From positions 124,001 to 188,000 of the forward strand of contig JASNZF010000005.1 in assembly GCA_048499805.1 (NCBI GenBank): a DNA stretch of 64,000 nt, in the 5' to 3' direction. The stretch is from JAWXBA01 sp048499805. GTDB taxonomy: Bacteria; Gemmatimonadota; Gemmatimonadetes; Gemmatimonadales; GWC2-71-9. The translations under genes were made by a program, and so were the position numbers. Positions 36,609 through 44,231 of this stretch are shown one piece after another. Each line of letters opens with the position of its first letter. Within the stretch, counting starts at the first letter, position 1. Under the pieces are notes generated by a model. The model was not told the origin of the DNA and ran no database searches. It was given only the letters and a program-made list of their open reading frames with translations.

Positions 36609-37379
36609 CTACCCCCGGCTTCGCATGCCCACCCGGGCGAAGCGCTCCAGGATCACCTCGGTGGGTTCGCCGGCCAGGGTGCCGAGGGGAACCCCGGTGA
36701 TCTGGGTGCAGACCCGCTGGAGGTGGCTCGCCGACGAGAACCCGATCAACCGGGCCACCGCATGGCGGTCATACCCCGGGTTGGCGGCAAGCTCGGCGGC
36801 GGCGGCCACCCGCAGGAAATTCACCACCCGCTTGAGGTTGGGCGCACCGCCCGCACCGAACTGCCGGGAGAGGTGTTCCCGGGTGCAGCCCAGGCGACGG
36901 GCGATCTCGGAGGTCGGCAACGGGACGCCGGGCACCTCGGCCAGGAGATTCCAGGCCGCCGCCTGGATCGGCTCGGTGAGCCGCAGCAGCCGGGGCGCCT
37001 GGGAGAGGCCCCGCCGACGGGCGGCGGTGGCGGTGTGGCGGGCCACCAGCTCGCCCACGACCGGGTCGTCGACCCCTTCCACGAGGACCGCGGCCATGCC
37101 AAGCCGGTGGCACGAGAGGACCAGGTGGGCGTCGTCCGCCCGCAGGGCCCCATAGGAGAGGAGCGGGACGGCGGGGTAGCGCTCCCGGAAGCTGGCGAGG
37201 ACCGTCCGCTGGAGCTGTTGCGGGCCGAGGACGATGGCGTCGACCCAGCGCTGCTGGAGGGTGGGCTCGAGGGCCGCAGCCGAGCGGCAGGCGACCAGGC
37301 GGGAGCGTCCGCGCGCGAGGCCGCGCCGGAGGGCCGCCATCGCCCCGGGCCGGTCGAGCAGGGCGAGCACCACCGGCAT
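36609..37379 (-). CDS. AraC-family transcriptional regulator
   Basis: The 256-residue protein ends in a double helix-turn-helix domain of AraC type (PLPTSEIARRLGCTREHLSRQF and YDRHAVARLIGFSSASHLQRVCTQITG). The N-terminal half alternates beta strands and helices (VDAIVLGPQ, PAVPLLSYGAL) like a receiver domain, but no phospho-acceptor set is evident. It may therefore sense a ligand or act constitutively. The target is unknown; it is transcribed toward atpA. Confidence 0.8.
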   Translation of the reverse strand: MPVVLALLDRPGAMAALRRGLARGRSRLVACRSAAALEPTLQQRWVDAIVLGPQQLQRTVLASFRERYPAVPLLSYGALRADDAHLVLSCHRLGMAAVLVEGVDDPVVGELVARHTATAARRRGLSQAPRLLRLTEPIQAAAWNLLAEVPGVPLPTSEIARRLGCTREHLSRQFGAGGAPNLKRVVNFLRVAAAAELAANPGYDRHAVARLIGFSSASHLQRVCTQITGVPLGTLAGEPTEVILERFARVGMRSRG

Positions 37380-37383
37380 CGGT

Positions 37384-37890
37384 TCAGGTCACGCCGGGGC
37401 GAGCCGCAACCGGTCGAGGGGGGGCGTGGGGCCGCCCGGCACCGACCGCCACCAGGGTGCGGGCCATGTCACCGGCCCGCTTGAGAACGCTGCGCGCGTT
37501 GTCGTAGCTCACCTCCTGGAGCGCCTCCTCGAGCGTGCACCAGCGACAGGCGGTGATGCCCTCGTCGGCCTGGGGAACCGGCTCGGCGGTGGCCGACTCG
37601 AACAGGAAGAAGTGGCAGAACTTGTGGATGTAGCGGCCCCGGAACCGGAAGTGCCAGTCGATGATCCGGATCGGGCCGTGGAGGACCAGGTCGGTGAGGC
37701 CGGTCTCCTCGGTGGTCTCGCGCAGGGCTGCCTGCGTGGGTGTCTCCCCGTCCTCGAGGTGGCCCTTCGGCAGCCCCCAATGCTCGTAGCTGTCACGAAT
37801 GATCAGGAACCGGACCACCTGGTCCGGTCCCCGGCGGAACACGATCCCTCCTGCGCTGACCTCGCGCTCGGCGCGTCGCTTTGGTGGCAT
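37384..37890 (-). CDS. Nudix hydrolase
   Basis: The 168-residue protein has the Nudix box GHLEDGETPTQAALRETTEETGL, which provides the Mg-binding glutamates. It is preceded by SAGGIVFRR and LIIRDSYEHWGLPKG, a layout seen in diadenosine-polyphosphate and RNA-cap-type hydrolases. The C-terminal tail is Arg/Pro-rich. The ATG overlaps the mlaD stop (TGATG), so it is translated with the lipid-transport genes, though a functional link is not obvious. Confidence 0.88.
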   Translation of the reverse strand: MPPKRRAEREVSAGGIVFRRGPDQVVRFLIIRDSYEHWGLPKGHLEDGETPTQAALRETTEETGLTDLVLHGPIRIIDWHFRFRGRYIHKFCHFFLFESATAEPVPQADEGITACRWCTLEEALQEVSYDNARSVLKRAGDMARTLVAVGAGRPHAPPRPVAARPGVT

Positions 37891-38897
37891 CAGAAGACCG
37901 AGAACTTGAGGTAGCGGCGCGGATTGGCCTTGATGTCGGCCAGCAGCTCCCGGAACTGGGTGAGGGTGTTCCGGGTCTCGAGGTAGAGGGTGGAGTCCGA
38001 GGCCAGCATGCTGAGCGTCCCCCGGCCATCGCGCATCCGGGCCAGGACGGTATCCACGGAACTCAGGGTGTTGGCCATCGAGACCCGCTGGCCGGCGAGG
38101 GTGCTGGACACCTCGCGCAGGTTGGCGGCCACCTGGCGCAGGTCCTCGGTGGTCGCGGCCGAGTTGGTGAGGACCCGGCCGAGTTCCCCCGCGGCGGTGC
38201 TGGAGTCGACCCGCTGCATCACGGTGCGGGTGGCCAGCGAGAATTCGTTGACCACCCCGGCGGTGGCCGCCAGGTTCTCCGAGAGCCGGGTCAGGACGGT
38301 GGCCTGCTGGTCGGTGAAGGTGGCCAGGCTCTGGCTCATCTTCCGGATGCTCGCGACCGTCTCGCGCAGGTCGGCCATGACCTGGTCGTCGAGGGTGCCC
38401 TCGACCCGGTCGGTGATCGAGTTGACGTTGTTGGCGATGCGGTTCGCCTGGGAGGTGAGCTCGCTGATGTCGGGGAGGATCGCGCCGGGCCAGGCGGTCC
38501 CCGCGGCCTGGGCCGCCTCGTCGAGCGCCGCGCGCACCGTCTGGTCCTCGGGGGCGGCGGCCCGGGAGATGATGGTCGCCTGCCACTCGCCGAAGAGGCT
38601 GGCAGAGGCGGCGATGACGACCGGCTGCTGGGGGAGTTGCACCGAGGTGCTGAGGGCGATCTCGACCTCGACCCAATCCTCCGGCGCGAGCCGGACGGCG
38701 GTGACCCGACCCACCCGCACGCCGCTCCGGGTGACCGGGGCGCCGACGTTGAGGCCGCCGATGGAGCGGAAGCGCGCGACCTGTACCAGGTCCCGCTCGC
38801 GGAAGCTGGTCTGGCTCAGGAAGATCAGCCCGACCATCACGACCACGAACGCCAGGAGGATCGCCAGGCCCACCACTGTCTCATTTGGTCGTTTCAT
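37890..38897 (-). CDS. mlaD: MCE-domain substrate-binding protein (MlaD-like)
   Basis: The 335-residue protein has an N-terminal transmembrane anchor (TVVGLAILLAFVVVMVGLIFL), an MCE domain (VARFRSIGGLNVGAPVTRSGVRVGRV) and a long helical C-terminus with heptad character, typical of periplasmic MCE lipid shuttles. With MlaE and MlaF it should form an inner-membrane ABC complex that moves phospholipids between the two membranes. The start overlaps the mlaF stop (ATGA). The Mla name is by family; periplasmic MlaC and outer-membrane MlaA are not in the window. Confidence 0.88.
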   Translation of the reverse strand: MKRPNETVVGLAILLAFVVVMVGLIFLSQTSFRERDLVQVARFRSIGGLNVGAPVTRSGVRVGRVTAVRLAPEDWVEVEIALSTSVQLPQQPVVIAASASLFGEWQATIISRAAAPEDQTVRAALDEAAQAAGTAWPGAILPDISELTSQANRIANNVNSITDRVEGTLDDQVMADLRETVASIRKMSQSLATFTDQQATVLTRLSENLAATAGVVNEFSLATRTVMQRVDSSTAAGELGRVLTNSAATTEDLRQVAANLREVSSTLAGQRVSMANTLSSVDTVLARMRDGRGTLSMLASDSTLYLETRNTLTQFRELLADIKANPRRYLKFSVF

Positions 38898-39652
38898 GGC
38901 TCACTCCCCGAAAGGCCCGCCCCGTCGGGGCGGGCGCGCCCCGCGATGAACCCCCGCACCACCGGATCCTCGGAGGCCCGCATCGCCGCCACGGTGCCCT
39001 CCTCGAGGATCCGCCCCTCGTGCAGCATCGCGATCCGGTCGGCGATGCGAAAGACACTGGCCAGGTCATGGCTGACCACGACACTGGTGGTGCCGAGCGC
39101 CTCGCGGGCGCGGACGATCAGGTCGTCCATGACCGTGGTGGTAACCGGGTCGAGGCCGGAGGTCGGCTCGTCATACAGAATGTACTCGGGCTGCAGCGAG
39201 ATCGCCCGGGCGATCCCGACCCGCTTGCGCATCCCCCCCGAGAGCTCGGCGGGATACCGGTCGCCGATCGCCTCGAGCTCGACGAGCTGGAGACTCTGCG
39301 CCACCCGCTCGGCGACGACGTCGGCCGGGAGCTGCCGGTGCTCGAGCGCGAGCCGCAGGTTCTCCTCCACCGTCAGCGAGTCGAACAGGGCGGCGAACTG
39401 GAACACGAAGCCGATCCGCTGCCGGAGGGCGCGCAGCCCGTCGTAGTCCAGGTCGGACACCGCCAGTCCGTCGACCAGGACCGTCCCGCGGTCGGGCTCG
39501 ATCAGGCCGACGATGTGCTTGAGGAGCACGCTCTTGCCGGACCCGGAGGCGCCGATCACCACCGTGGTCTGTCCGGTGGGAATCACGAGGTCGATGCCGT
39601 CCAGCACGACCTTGTCGCCGAAGGCCTTGTGCACCCCGCGGAACTCGATCAC
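38894..39652 (-). CDS. mlaF: ABC transporter ATP-binding protein (MlaF-like)
   Basis: The 252-residue ATPase has Walker A GASGSGKS, Q-loop FQFAALFDSLTV, signature LSGGMRKRV, Walker B YILYDEPTSGLDPV and the H-loop VVSHDL. The FDSLTV and GMRKRV forms are those of the Mla group. GTG 39652 is the best start (VIEFRGVHKAFG), but the bases upstream are a GGGGGGCC octamer array in antisense, so no ribosome-binding site is present. A longer, Pro-rich N-terminus read through the repeat is possible. Confidence 0.88.
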   Translation of the reverse strand: MIEFRGVHKAFGDKVVLDGIDLVIPTGQTTVVIGASGSGKSVLLKHIVGLIEPDRGTVLVDGLAVSDLDYDGLRALRQRIGFVFQFAALFDSLTVEENLRLALEHRQLPADVVAERVAQSLQLVELEAIGDRYPAELSGGMRKRVGIARAISLQPEYILYDEPTSGLDPVTTTVMDDLIVRAREALGTTSVVVSHDLASVFRIADRIAMLHEGRILEEGTVAAMRASEDPVVRGFIAGRARPDGAGLSGSEP

Positions 39653-39653
39653 C

Positions 39654-39844
39654 GGGGGGCCGGGGGGCCGGGGGGCAGGGGGGCCGGGACATGGCTGGCG
39701 CGAGGGCAGACCACCACCCCCCTGTGCCCGGACACGGGGGACGCAAAGCCGATCCGCCTTGTTGCCACTCCGTGACCGCATCCGGTGCCGAGGTCAGCGG
39801 CTCCACACCACGGCCCCCCTGCCCCGCGGCCCCGCCGCCCCCGC
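39654..39844 (+). repeat. GGGGGGCC octamer array with inverted arm, mlaE-mlaF spacer
   Basis: Four GGGGGGCC/GGGGGGCA units (39654-39688) abut the mlaF start. A pyrimidine-rich arm (CGGCCCCCCTGCCCCGCGGCC style, 39811-39844) abuts the mlaE stop. The roughly 120 nt between them holds no gene. The element fills the spacer of an operon that elsewhere has overlapping genes. Confidence 0.75.
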
Positions 39845-39845
39845 C

Positions 39846-40607
39846 TCACAGCAGCACCAGGGCCCAGAAGGCGTCGAGCACCAGGATCGCCATGCACCCG
39901 AGCACCACCGCGCGGGTCGTGGCCCGGCCCACGCCGGCGGCGCCGGCGGTGGCGCGGAGTCCCGACACGGCGCCGAGGGTGGCCACGGCGCAGCCGAAGC
40001 TGGCCGCCTTGACGAGTCCGTACCAGACGTCCTTGTCGCGATAGAAGATCCGGGCGCCCTTCCAGAAATCGACGCTGCTGAGGTCGAGCAGGAGGCTCGC
40101 GCTGACCATGCCGGAGACCACGCCGAGCGCGCCGGCCAGGGCGGTCACGACGGGAAACATCAGGGTGGCGGCGACGACCCGCGGGACGGTGAGCCAGGCG
40201 GGGACGTCGATGGCCAGGGTCTCGAGGGCATCGACCTGCTCGGTGACCCGCATCGTGCCGAGCTCGGCGGCGATGTTGGCGCCCACCCGACCGGCGAGGG
40301 CCATGCCGGTGAGGACCGGGCCGAGCTCGAGCAGGATCGACTTGGTCACCATCGTACCGACGAAGTAGATCGGGACGGTGTTGGTGAAGATGTAGGAGGA
40401 GAGCAGGGCGAGGACGATGCCGGTGAAGACGGACAGGAAGAGCGCGATGGGGATCGAGTCCACGCCGAGCTGGCGCATCTGCGGCAGCACGAGTGGCGCC
40501 CAGGTCCGGGGCTGTCCGAGGGCACGGCCGATACCGATGGCCCATCGGCCGAGCCGGGCCAGCGGGGCAGGACCGGGGCGGGGTCCGGAAAAGGCGCTGG
40601 CGGTCAC
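39846..40607 (-). CDS. mlaE: ABC transporter permease (MlaE-like)
   Basis: The 253-residue membrane protein shows the MlaE family features: LPQMRQLGVDSIPIALFLSVFTGIVLAL, TMVTKSILLELGPVLTGMALAGRVGANIAAELGTMRVTEQVDALETL (quoted in part) and PRVVAATLMFPVVTALA. Five to six helices are visible. GTG 40607 is chosen because conservation begins just after it; no ribosome-binding site is evident, so the start is uncertain by several codons. It heads mlaE-mlaF-mlaD-Nudix. Confidence 0.88.
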   Translation of the reverse strand: MTASAFSGPRPGPAPLARLGRWAIGIGRALGQPRTWAPLVLPQMRQLGVDSIPIALFLSVFTGIVLALLSSYIFTNTVPIYFVGTMVTKSILLELGPVLTGMALAGRVGANIAAELGTMRVTEQVDALETLAIDVPAWLTVPRVVAATLMFPVVTALAGALGVVSGMVSASLLLDLSSVDFWKGARIFYRDKDVWYGLVKAASFGCAVATLGAVSGLRATAGAAGVGRATTRAVVLGCMAILVLDAFWALVLL

Positions 40608-40699
40608 GGCTGGAAGGTAGGGAGGGGCGGCGGACGGCGCCAGCACCGGGGCCGCCCGAACCGACCGGGCGGGGCCCACTGGCCGGCAGCCGATCCTGC

Positions 40700-40728
40700 T
40701 TGACACCGGTTGGGACGCGGACTAGAGT
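40700..40728 (+). promoter_or_regulatory. Sigma-70-type promoter of the tRNA cluster
   Basis: TTGACA, a 17-nt spacer and TAGAGT predict a start about 37 nt before tRNA-Ala. It is one of the best -35/-10 pairs in the window. Confidence 0.75.
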
Positions 40729-40771
40729 TGGGGTCTGCCAAGGAGCCCGTCAAATCGGGCCAGCAGTACGA

Positions 40772-40844
40772 GGGGGCGTAGCTCAGTTGGGAGAGCGCGT
40801 GAATGGCATTCACGAGGTCAGGGGTTCGATCCCCCTCGCCTCCA
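40772..40844 (+). tRNA. tRNA-Ala (GGC)
   Basis: The 73-nt cloverleaf has a GGGGGCG/CGCCTCC acceptor, D-arm AGCTCAGTTGGGAGAGC, anticodon stem-loop GTGAATGGCATTCAC with GGC, and T-loop GGTTCGATCC. CCA is not encoded. Confidence 0.95.
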
Positions 40845-40884
40845 CTCCCGGGGGATGCCGTAGCGGCGGCAGGGCAGAAGCTGG

Positions 40885-40913
40885 TTGCGTCGCGTGGGTT
40901 CCGGCTGTAAGAT
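40885..40913 (+). promoter_or_regulatory. Second promoter inside the tRNA cluster
   Basis: TTGCGT, a 17-nt spacer and TAAGAT would start transcription about 10 nt before tRNA-Gly, independent of the promoter at 40700. Confidence 0.5.
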
Positions 40914-40929
40914 GTTGACCCACAGCGCT

Positions 40930-41002
40930 GCGGGAATAGCTCAGTTGGTAGAGCACAACCTTGCCAAGGTTGGGGTCGCGGGTTCGAGTCCCGTTTCCCG
41001 CT
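40930..41002 (+). tRNA. tRNA-Gly (GCC)
   Basis: The 73-nt cloverleaf has a GCGGGAA/TTCCCGC acceptor, anticodon stem-loop AACCTTGCCAAGGTT with GCC, T-arm CGGGTTCGAGTCCCG, discriminator T and no encoded CCA. Confidence 0.95.
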
Positions 41003-41040
41003 CTCGCGCAGCACGACGGACGCAGGAAACACGGTGGGAT

Positions 41041-41063
41041 GTCCGCCGCCAGTCCAGGCGGAC
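41041..41063 (+). other. Hairpin between tRNA-Gly and tRNA-fMet
   Basis: A perfect 7-bp stem GTCCGCC/GGCGGAC with a 9-nt loop lies 10 nt before tRNA-fMet. It may be a weak terminator or a processing landmark. Confidence 0.4.
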
Positions 41064-41072
41064 CGCAAGCGT

Positions 41073-41146
41073 CGCGGGGTGGAGCAGTCTGGTAGCTCGC
41101 CGGGCTCATAACCCGGAGGTCGTGGGTTCAAATCCCACCCCCGCTA
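41073..41146 (+). tRNA. Initiator tRNA-fMet (CAT)
   Basis: The 74-nt tRNA is of initiator type. The first base C1 faces T72 and does not pair, and the anticodon stem carries the three consecutive G-C pairs around CTCATAA (GGGCTCATAACCC). No CCA is encoded. Confidence 0.93.
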
Positions 41147-41160
41147 TGGTGGTGCAGGAT

Positions 41161-41243
41161 GTGAGAGGTAAGAGGTAAGAGGAGAGAGGGTGGCGCTGCG
41201 CTGCCGCCCTCTTCTCACTTCTCACTTCTTACCTCTCGCTGCT
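41161..41243 (+). repeat. Heptamer inverted repeat between tRNA-fMet and tRNA-Val
   Basis: A left arm of GAGGTAA-type heptamers and a right arm of CTTCTCA/TTACCTC heptamers flank a GGCGCTGCGCTGCC centre. The arms align closely as inverse complements and give an imperfect hairpin about 80 nt long. Confidence 0.8.
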
Positions 41244-41247
41244 GTCA

Positions 41248-41321
<74 letters not shown>

Positions 41322-41327
41322 TGGGCC

Positions 41328-41401
41328 GCGCTCATAGCTCAATTGGATAGAGCATCTGACTACGGATCAGAAGGTTGGGGGTTCGAGTCCCTCTGAGCGC
41401 A
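41328..41401 (+). tRNA. tRNA-Arg (ACG)
   Basis: The 74-nt cloverleaf has a GCGCTCA/TGAGCGC acceptor and anticodon arm TCTGACTACGGATCAGA with ACG. A34 is presumably deaminated to inosine by TadA, which is not in the window. It lies 6 nt after tRNA-Val. Confidence 0.95.
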
Positions 41402-41406
41402 TGGGT

Positions 41407-41443
41407 CTGAAGTGAGAAGTGGGAAGCCAGCAGCGGGAAGTGG
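41407..41443 (+). repeat. Purine heptamer repeat between tRNA-Arg and tRNA-Pro
   Basis: GAAGTGA, GAAGTGG, GAAGCCA, GCAGCGG and GAAGTGG units form a purine-rich block of the same family. The rest of the spacer to 41497 has no matching pyrimidine arm. Confidence 0.6.
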
Positions 41444-41497
41444 ATGATCGCAGGGGTATGGCCTGCCTCGCCTGGTCAGGACACGAGCTTCGATGTA

Positions 41498-41572
41498 CGG
41501 GGCGTAGCGCAGCCCGGTTAGCGCGCCTGCTTCGGGAGCAGGAGGTCCCGGGTTCAAATCCCGGCGCCCCGA
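41498..41572 (+). tRNA. tRNA-Pro (CGG)
   Basis: The 75-nt cloverleaf has a CGGGGCG/CGCCCCG acceptor, the AGCGCAGCCCGG D-arm usual for tRNA-Pro, anticodon arm CCTGCTTCGGGAGCAGG with CGG, and discriminator A. Confidence 0.94.
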
Positions 41573-41585
41573 TGGATGCAGTACC

Positions 41586-41669
41586 AGGGACTGGGGAATA
41601 GCGGCTGGGGACTGGGGGGCTTTCGAGACCCGCATCCTGCCAGCCCCCAGTCCCGAGACCCCAGCCGCT
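41586..41669 (+). repeat. GGGACTG heptamer inverted repeat between tRNA-Pro and tRNA-Arg
   Basis: The left arm AGCGGCTGGGG-ACTGGGGGGCT and the right arm AGCCCCCAGTCCC...CCCCAGCCGCT are inverse complements that differ by about one heptamer unit. It fills nearly the whole spacer. Confidence 0.85.
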
Positions 41670-41674
41670 CGAAC

Positions 41675-41748
41675 GGGCCCGTAGCTCAGCTGGATAGAGC
41701 GCTTGCCTCCGGAGCAAGAGGTCGCGCGTTCGAATCGCGCCGGGCCCA
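41675..41748 (+). tRNA. tRNA-Arg (CCG)
   Basis: The 74-nt cloverleaf has a GGGCCCG/CGGGCCC acceptor, anticodon arm CTTGCCTCCGGAGCAAG with CCG, T-loop CGTTCGAATCG and discriminator A. It is the last gene of the tRNA cluster. Confidence 0.95.
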
Positions 41749-41757
41749 TGCAGCGTG

Positions 41758-41793
41758 CAACGGCCCCCGATCCCCCCGGATCGGGGGCCGTTG
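41758..41793 (+). terminator. Terminator of the tRNA cluster
   Basis: A perfect 16-bp stem (CAACGGCCCCCGATCC and its complement) with a CCCC loop starts 9 nt after the last tRNA. CCCTTCCCCCC follows rather than a pure T-tract. Confidence 0.8.
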
Positions 41794-41919
41794 CCCTTCC
41801 CCCCTTGCCGCCGCCACCAGACCCGCTAGCTATCAAGCGCCCCGCGCATGCCTGGTCCGCATCCCGCCGACCGCGCCGCGCGGGTCAACGCCGTTTCCCG
41901 CTCAGCGGGGGAGCCTGGT

Positions 41920-42378
41920 ATGCGCGGCAGGACGCCTGGATGGATGGTGGTGATTGGCCTGGCGGCGAGTGGGTTGGGGGGAGCATGTCAAACCGACGAG
42001 GCGCCCGCGGTGGAGGCCGAGTTGACCGCGGCGCCCGAGGCGCCGCATCCGCCCGGCAGCTGGGTGCCGGTGCCGGGGGCCCAGCATCAGGAGTGGATCG
42101 ACTCAGCCACCGTGGCGGCGACGGCCGAAGGGATACTGACGATCCGCCTGCTCCGCGAGACCCTGGGCCAGTGGCGGATTGCGAACGTGGAGGTGCGCTG
42201 CGGCCAGCTCGAGGGCCGGTGGCGGGCGGAGGAACGCTGGGACGGGGCCACGATGGTGGACAGCTCGGCGGCACCCGATGCCACCGACGACTGGATCGCC
42301 AGCGTCCCGGGCGGCCCCCGCCGGGTGGTGTTCCTGGAGGCGTGCCGACTGGCGGGAGTGCCCACCGGTCCCGCCTGA
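41920..42378 (+). CDS. Small lipoprotein, possibly surface-adhesin-E-like
   Basis: The 152-residue protein has a signal with lipobox LGGAC and a compact beta-rich domain beginning WVPVPGAQHQEWIDSATV. This is reminiscent of the surface-adhesin protein E family, where a Trp is followed by a YID-S segment, but the match is loose. It stands alone between the tRNA terminator and a strong hairpin. ATG 41920 is chosen because it gives the signal peptide and follows a purine-rich GGGGGAG site. Confidence 0.6.
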   Translation: MRGRTPGWMVVIGLAASGLGGACQTDEAPAVEAELTAAPEAPHPPGSWVPVPGAQHQEWIDSATVAATAEGILTIRLLRETLGQWRIANVEVRCGQLEGRWRAEERWDGATMVDSSAAPDATDDWIASVPGGPRRVVFLEACRLAGVPTGPA

Positions 42379-42404
42379 TCCCCCCGCGCTCCATCGATCC
42401 CCTC

Positions 42405-42432
42405 GCCCCCGGGACGACCCCGTCCCGGGGGC
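42405..42432 (+). terminator. Hairpin terminator after the lipoprotein gene
   Basis: A 12-bp perfect stem (GCCCCCGGGACG and its complement) with an ACCC loop begins 27 nt past the stop. No T-tract follows. Confidence 0.75.
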
Positions 42433-42491
42433 GCTGGCATCGGCCCCCTTGCCACCGCCGGGAGGTTCTCCTCCCGAGCGGGCAACTCTGG

Positions 42492-42497
42492 TATTAT
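42492..42497 (+). promoter_or_regulatory. Candidate -10 of the antiporter gene
   Basis: TATTAT is the only AT-rich hexamer of the spacer and predicts a 5' leader of about 175 nt. No good -35 was found. Confidence 0.4.
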
Positions 42498-42541
42498 CCT
42501 CCCTGCTCCCACCAGGCCGGACGAATTCCGCGGCTCCCGCC

Positions 42542-42577
42542 GGTGGGGGCAACCCGGGAGGACCTCCCCGCCCCACC
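42542..42577 (+). other. Structured element in the antiporter 5' leader
   Basis: GGTGGGG pairs with CCCCACC and encloses an internal loop (GCAACCC opposite CG) and a second stem GGGAG/CTCCC with a GAC loop. It looks like a folded RNA in the long leader; no known riboswitch class could be assigned by eye. The rest of 42379-42680 has no gene. Confidence 0.35.
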
Positions 42578-42680
42578 ACAGGTCCCCCGAGAGATCCGGC
42601 CGGCCATCGCCGCCCGCCAGCACCAACAAATCTGACCGGGTCCCACGGCCGCCGGCCGGCCGACGGGCTCAGGAGCACGC

Positions 42681-43973
42681 ATGCAGTTGACCATCCCCGA
42701 CCCCCTCTTCCTGCTCGTTGCGGCCGACGGCACCGCGACGCCGTTTCCGGTGTTCCTCCTGGCGCTTTCGGCCATCCTGGTCGCCGCGGTGGTGCTCGGC
42801 GCCGCGGCGCAGCGAGTCGGCCAGCCCGCGGTGCTGGGCGAGCTGCTGGCCGGCGTGCTCCTGGGCCCGTCGTTGCTGGGAATCATCGACCCGACCGAGC
42901 CGGTGATGCACGCCATCGGCGAGCTCGGGGTGCTGGTGCTGCTGTTCCAGATCGGCCTGCACACCAACCTGCGGTCGATCTTCAAGGTGGGCGCCCCGGC
43001 GCTGACGGTGGGGCTGGTGGGGGTGATCGTCCCGGCCTTTGCCGGCTATGCCGTCGCCAACGCCCTGGGGATCCACGGGGTGGCGGCCCTGGTCTGCGCC
43101 GCGGCCCTGACCGCCACCTCGATCGGGATCAGCGCCCGGGTGCTGTCCGACCTCCGGGCGCTGGAGACCACCGAGGGACAGATCGTCCTCGGGGCGGCGG
43201 TGCTCGACGACGTCATCGGCCTGATCATCCTCTCGATCGTCGCCGGCATCGCCGGCGGATCGGCGGTGACCGTCTGGGGCGTGTCCAAGACGACCGGCAT
43301 CGCGCTGGGGTTCCTGCTGGTGGCGATTGCGGTGGGCAGCAAGACCGTCCCGGCCCTCTTCAACCGGATCGAGAAGCTGCCGGGGAGTGGCGCCCTGGGC
43401 ATCCTGGGACTGGCGTTCGCCCTGGCCCTGGCCGCCCTCGCCGACTTTGCCGGCTCGGCGATGATCATCGGCGCCTTCGCGGCCGGACTCGTCCTCCACA
43501 ACACCCCGCACCGCAAGCGGGTCGAGAAGGCCTCCACCTCGCTCGGCTACTTCTTCGTACCGGTGTTCTTTGCCGTGGTGGGAGCGGCGGTGGACCTGCG
43601 CTCGCTCGGCGACCCCCAGATCCTCCTCATCGGCGGCCTCCTGACCGTCGTCGGAGCCGCCGGGAAGTACGTCTCGGGATTCGCGCCGATCTGGCTCAAG
43701 GCCAACAAGCCGCTGATCGGCGCTGCCATGATCCCGCGCGGCGAGGTCGGCCTGATCTTCGCCCAGCTCGGGCGCACCACCGGGGTGCTGGACGCCGGGC
43801 TCTTCAGCGCCCTGCTGCTGATGGTCATGGTGACCACCTTCATGGCCCCGCCGCTGCTGGCCTACCTCGCCCGCCGGGGGCAGACCGCCGGGACCGGGAC
43901 GGGGCCAGGTCGCCGCGGCGATGGCAGCGGCATCGATGACCTCGTGGCCGGCGAACGGGCTGACCGGGACTAG
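42681..43973 (+). CDS. CPA2-family cation/proton antiporter
   Basis: The 430-residue membrane protein has about 12 helices. It shows the CPA2 hallmarks QRVGQPAVLGELLAGVLLGPSLLGII, the ion-binding segment ATSIGISARVLSDL...LGAAVLDDVIGLIILSIV with the DD pair, and MIPRGEVGLIFAQLG. There is no C-terminal RCK/TrkA-N domain, so gating is not by a nucleotide domain. Family members exchange Na+ or K+ for H+; the ion cannot be told from sequence. It has a long structured leader. Confidence 0.9.
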   Translation: MQLTIPDPLFLLVAADGTATPFPVFLLALSAILVAAVVLGAAAQRVGQPAVLGELLAGVLLGPSLLGIIDPTEPVMHAIGELGVLVLLFQIGLHTNLRSIFKVGAPALTVGLVGVIVPAFAGYAVANALGIHGVAALVCAAALTATSIGISARVLSDLRALETTEGQIVLGAAVLDDVIGLIILSIVAGIAGGSAVTVWGVSKTTGIALGFLLVAIAVGSKTVPALFNRIEKLPGSGALGILGLAFALALAALADFAGSAMIIGAFAAGLVLHNTPHRKRVEKASTSLGYFFVPVFFAVVGAAVDLRSLGDPQILLIGGLLTVVGAAGKYVSGFAPIWLKANKPLIGAAMIPRGEVGLIFAQLGRTTGVLDAGLFSALLLMVMVTTFMAPPLLAYLARRGQTAGTGTGPGRRGDGSGIDDLVAGERADRD

Positions 43974-44015
43974 GCCCAGCGGCACGTACCGTCGCCGGGG
44001 CGCCGCCGCAGGCGG

Positions 44016-44213
44016 CTAGGCGCTGCCCTCCCGCAGGATCGACCGCATCCGAAGTGCCATCTGCTCGATCGTCTGGACCGCCCGGCGCACCTCAGGGTCG
44101 AGGTCGGGATGCTCCAGCAGCATCAGCTGGGCCTCCGCCAGGATCGCGGAAAGCGGATTGGCCAGGTCATGGCGCAGCTGGGCATGGGAGGGGAGCGGCT
44201 TCGGGGAGTCCAT
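44016..44213 (-). CDS. Stand-alone HisKA (phosphoacceptor/dimerisation) domain protein
   Basis: The 65-residue protein is just the helical hairpin of a histidine kinase: LRHDLANPLSAILAEAQLML with the phospho-accepting H-box His15, then a second helix VRRAVQTIEQMALRMRSIL. No catalytic ATPase domain (N, G1, G2 boxes) follows; the gene simply ends. It is downstream of the M50 protease gene on the same strand with an 18-nt gap. It could be a phosphotransfer protein, a dimerisation antagonist or a relic. Confidence 0.65.
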   Translation of the reverse strand: MDSPKPLPSHAQLRHDLANPLSAILAEAQLMLLEHPDLDPEVRRAVQTIEQMALRMRSILREGSA

Positions 44214-44231
44214 GGGGCCTCAGTCCGGCAC

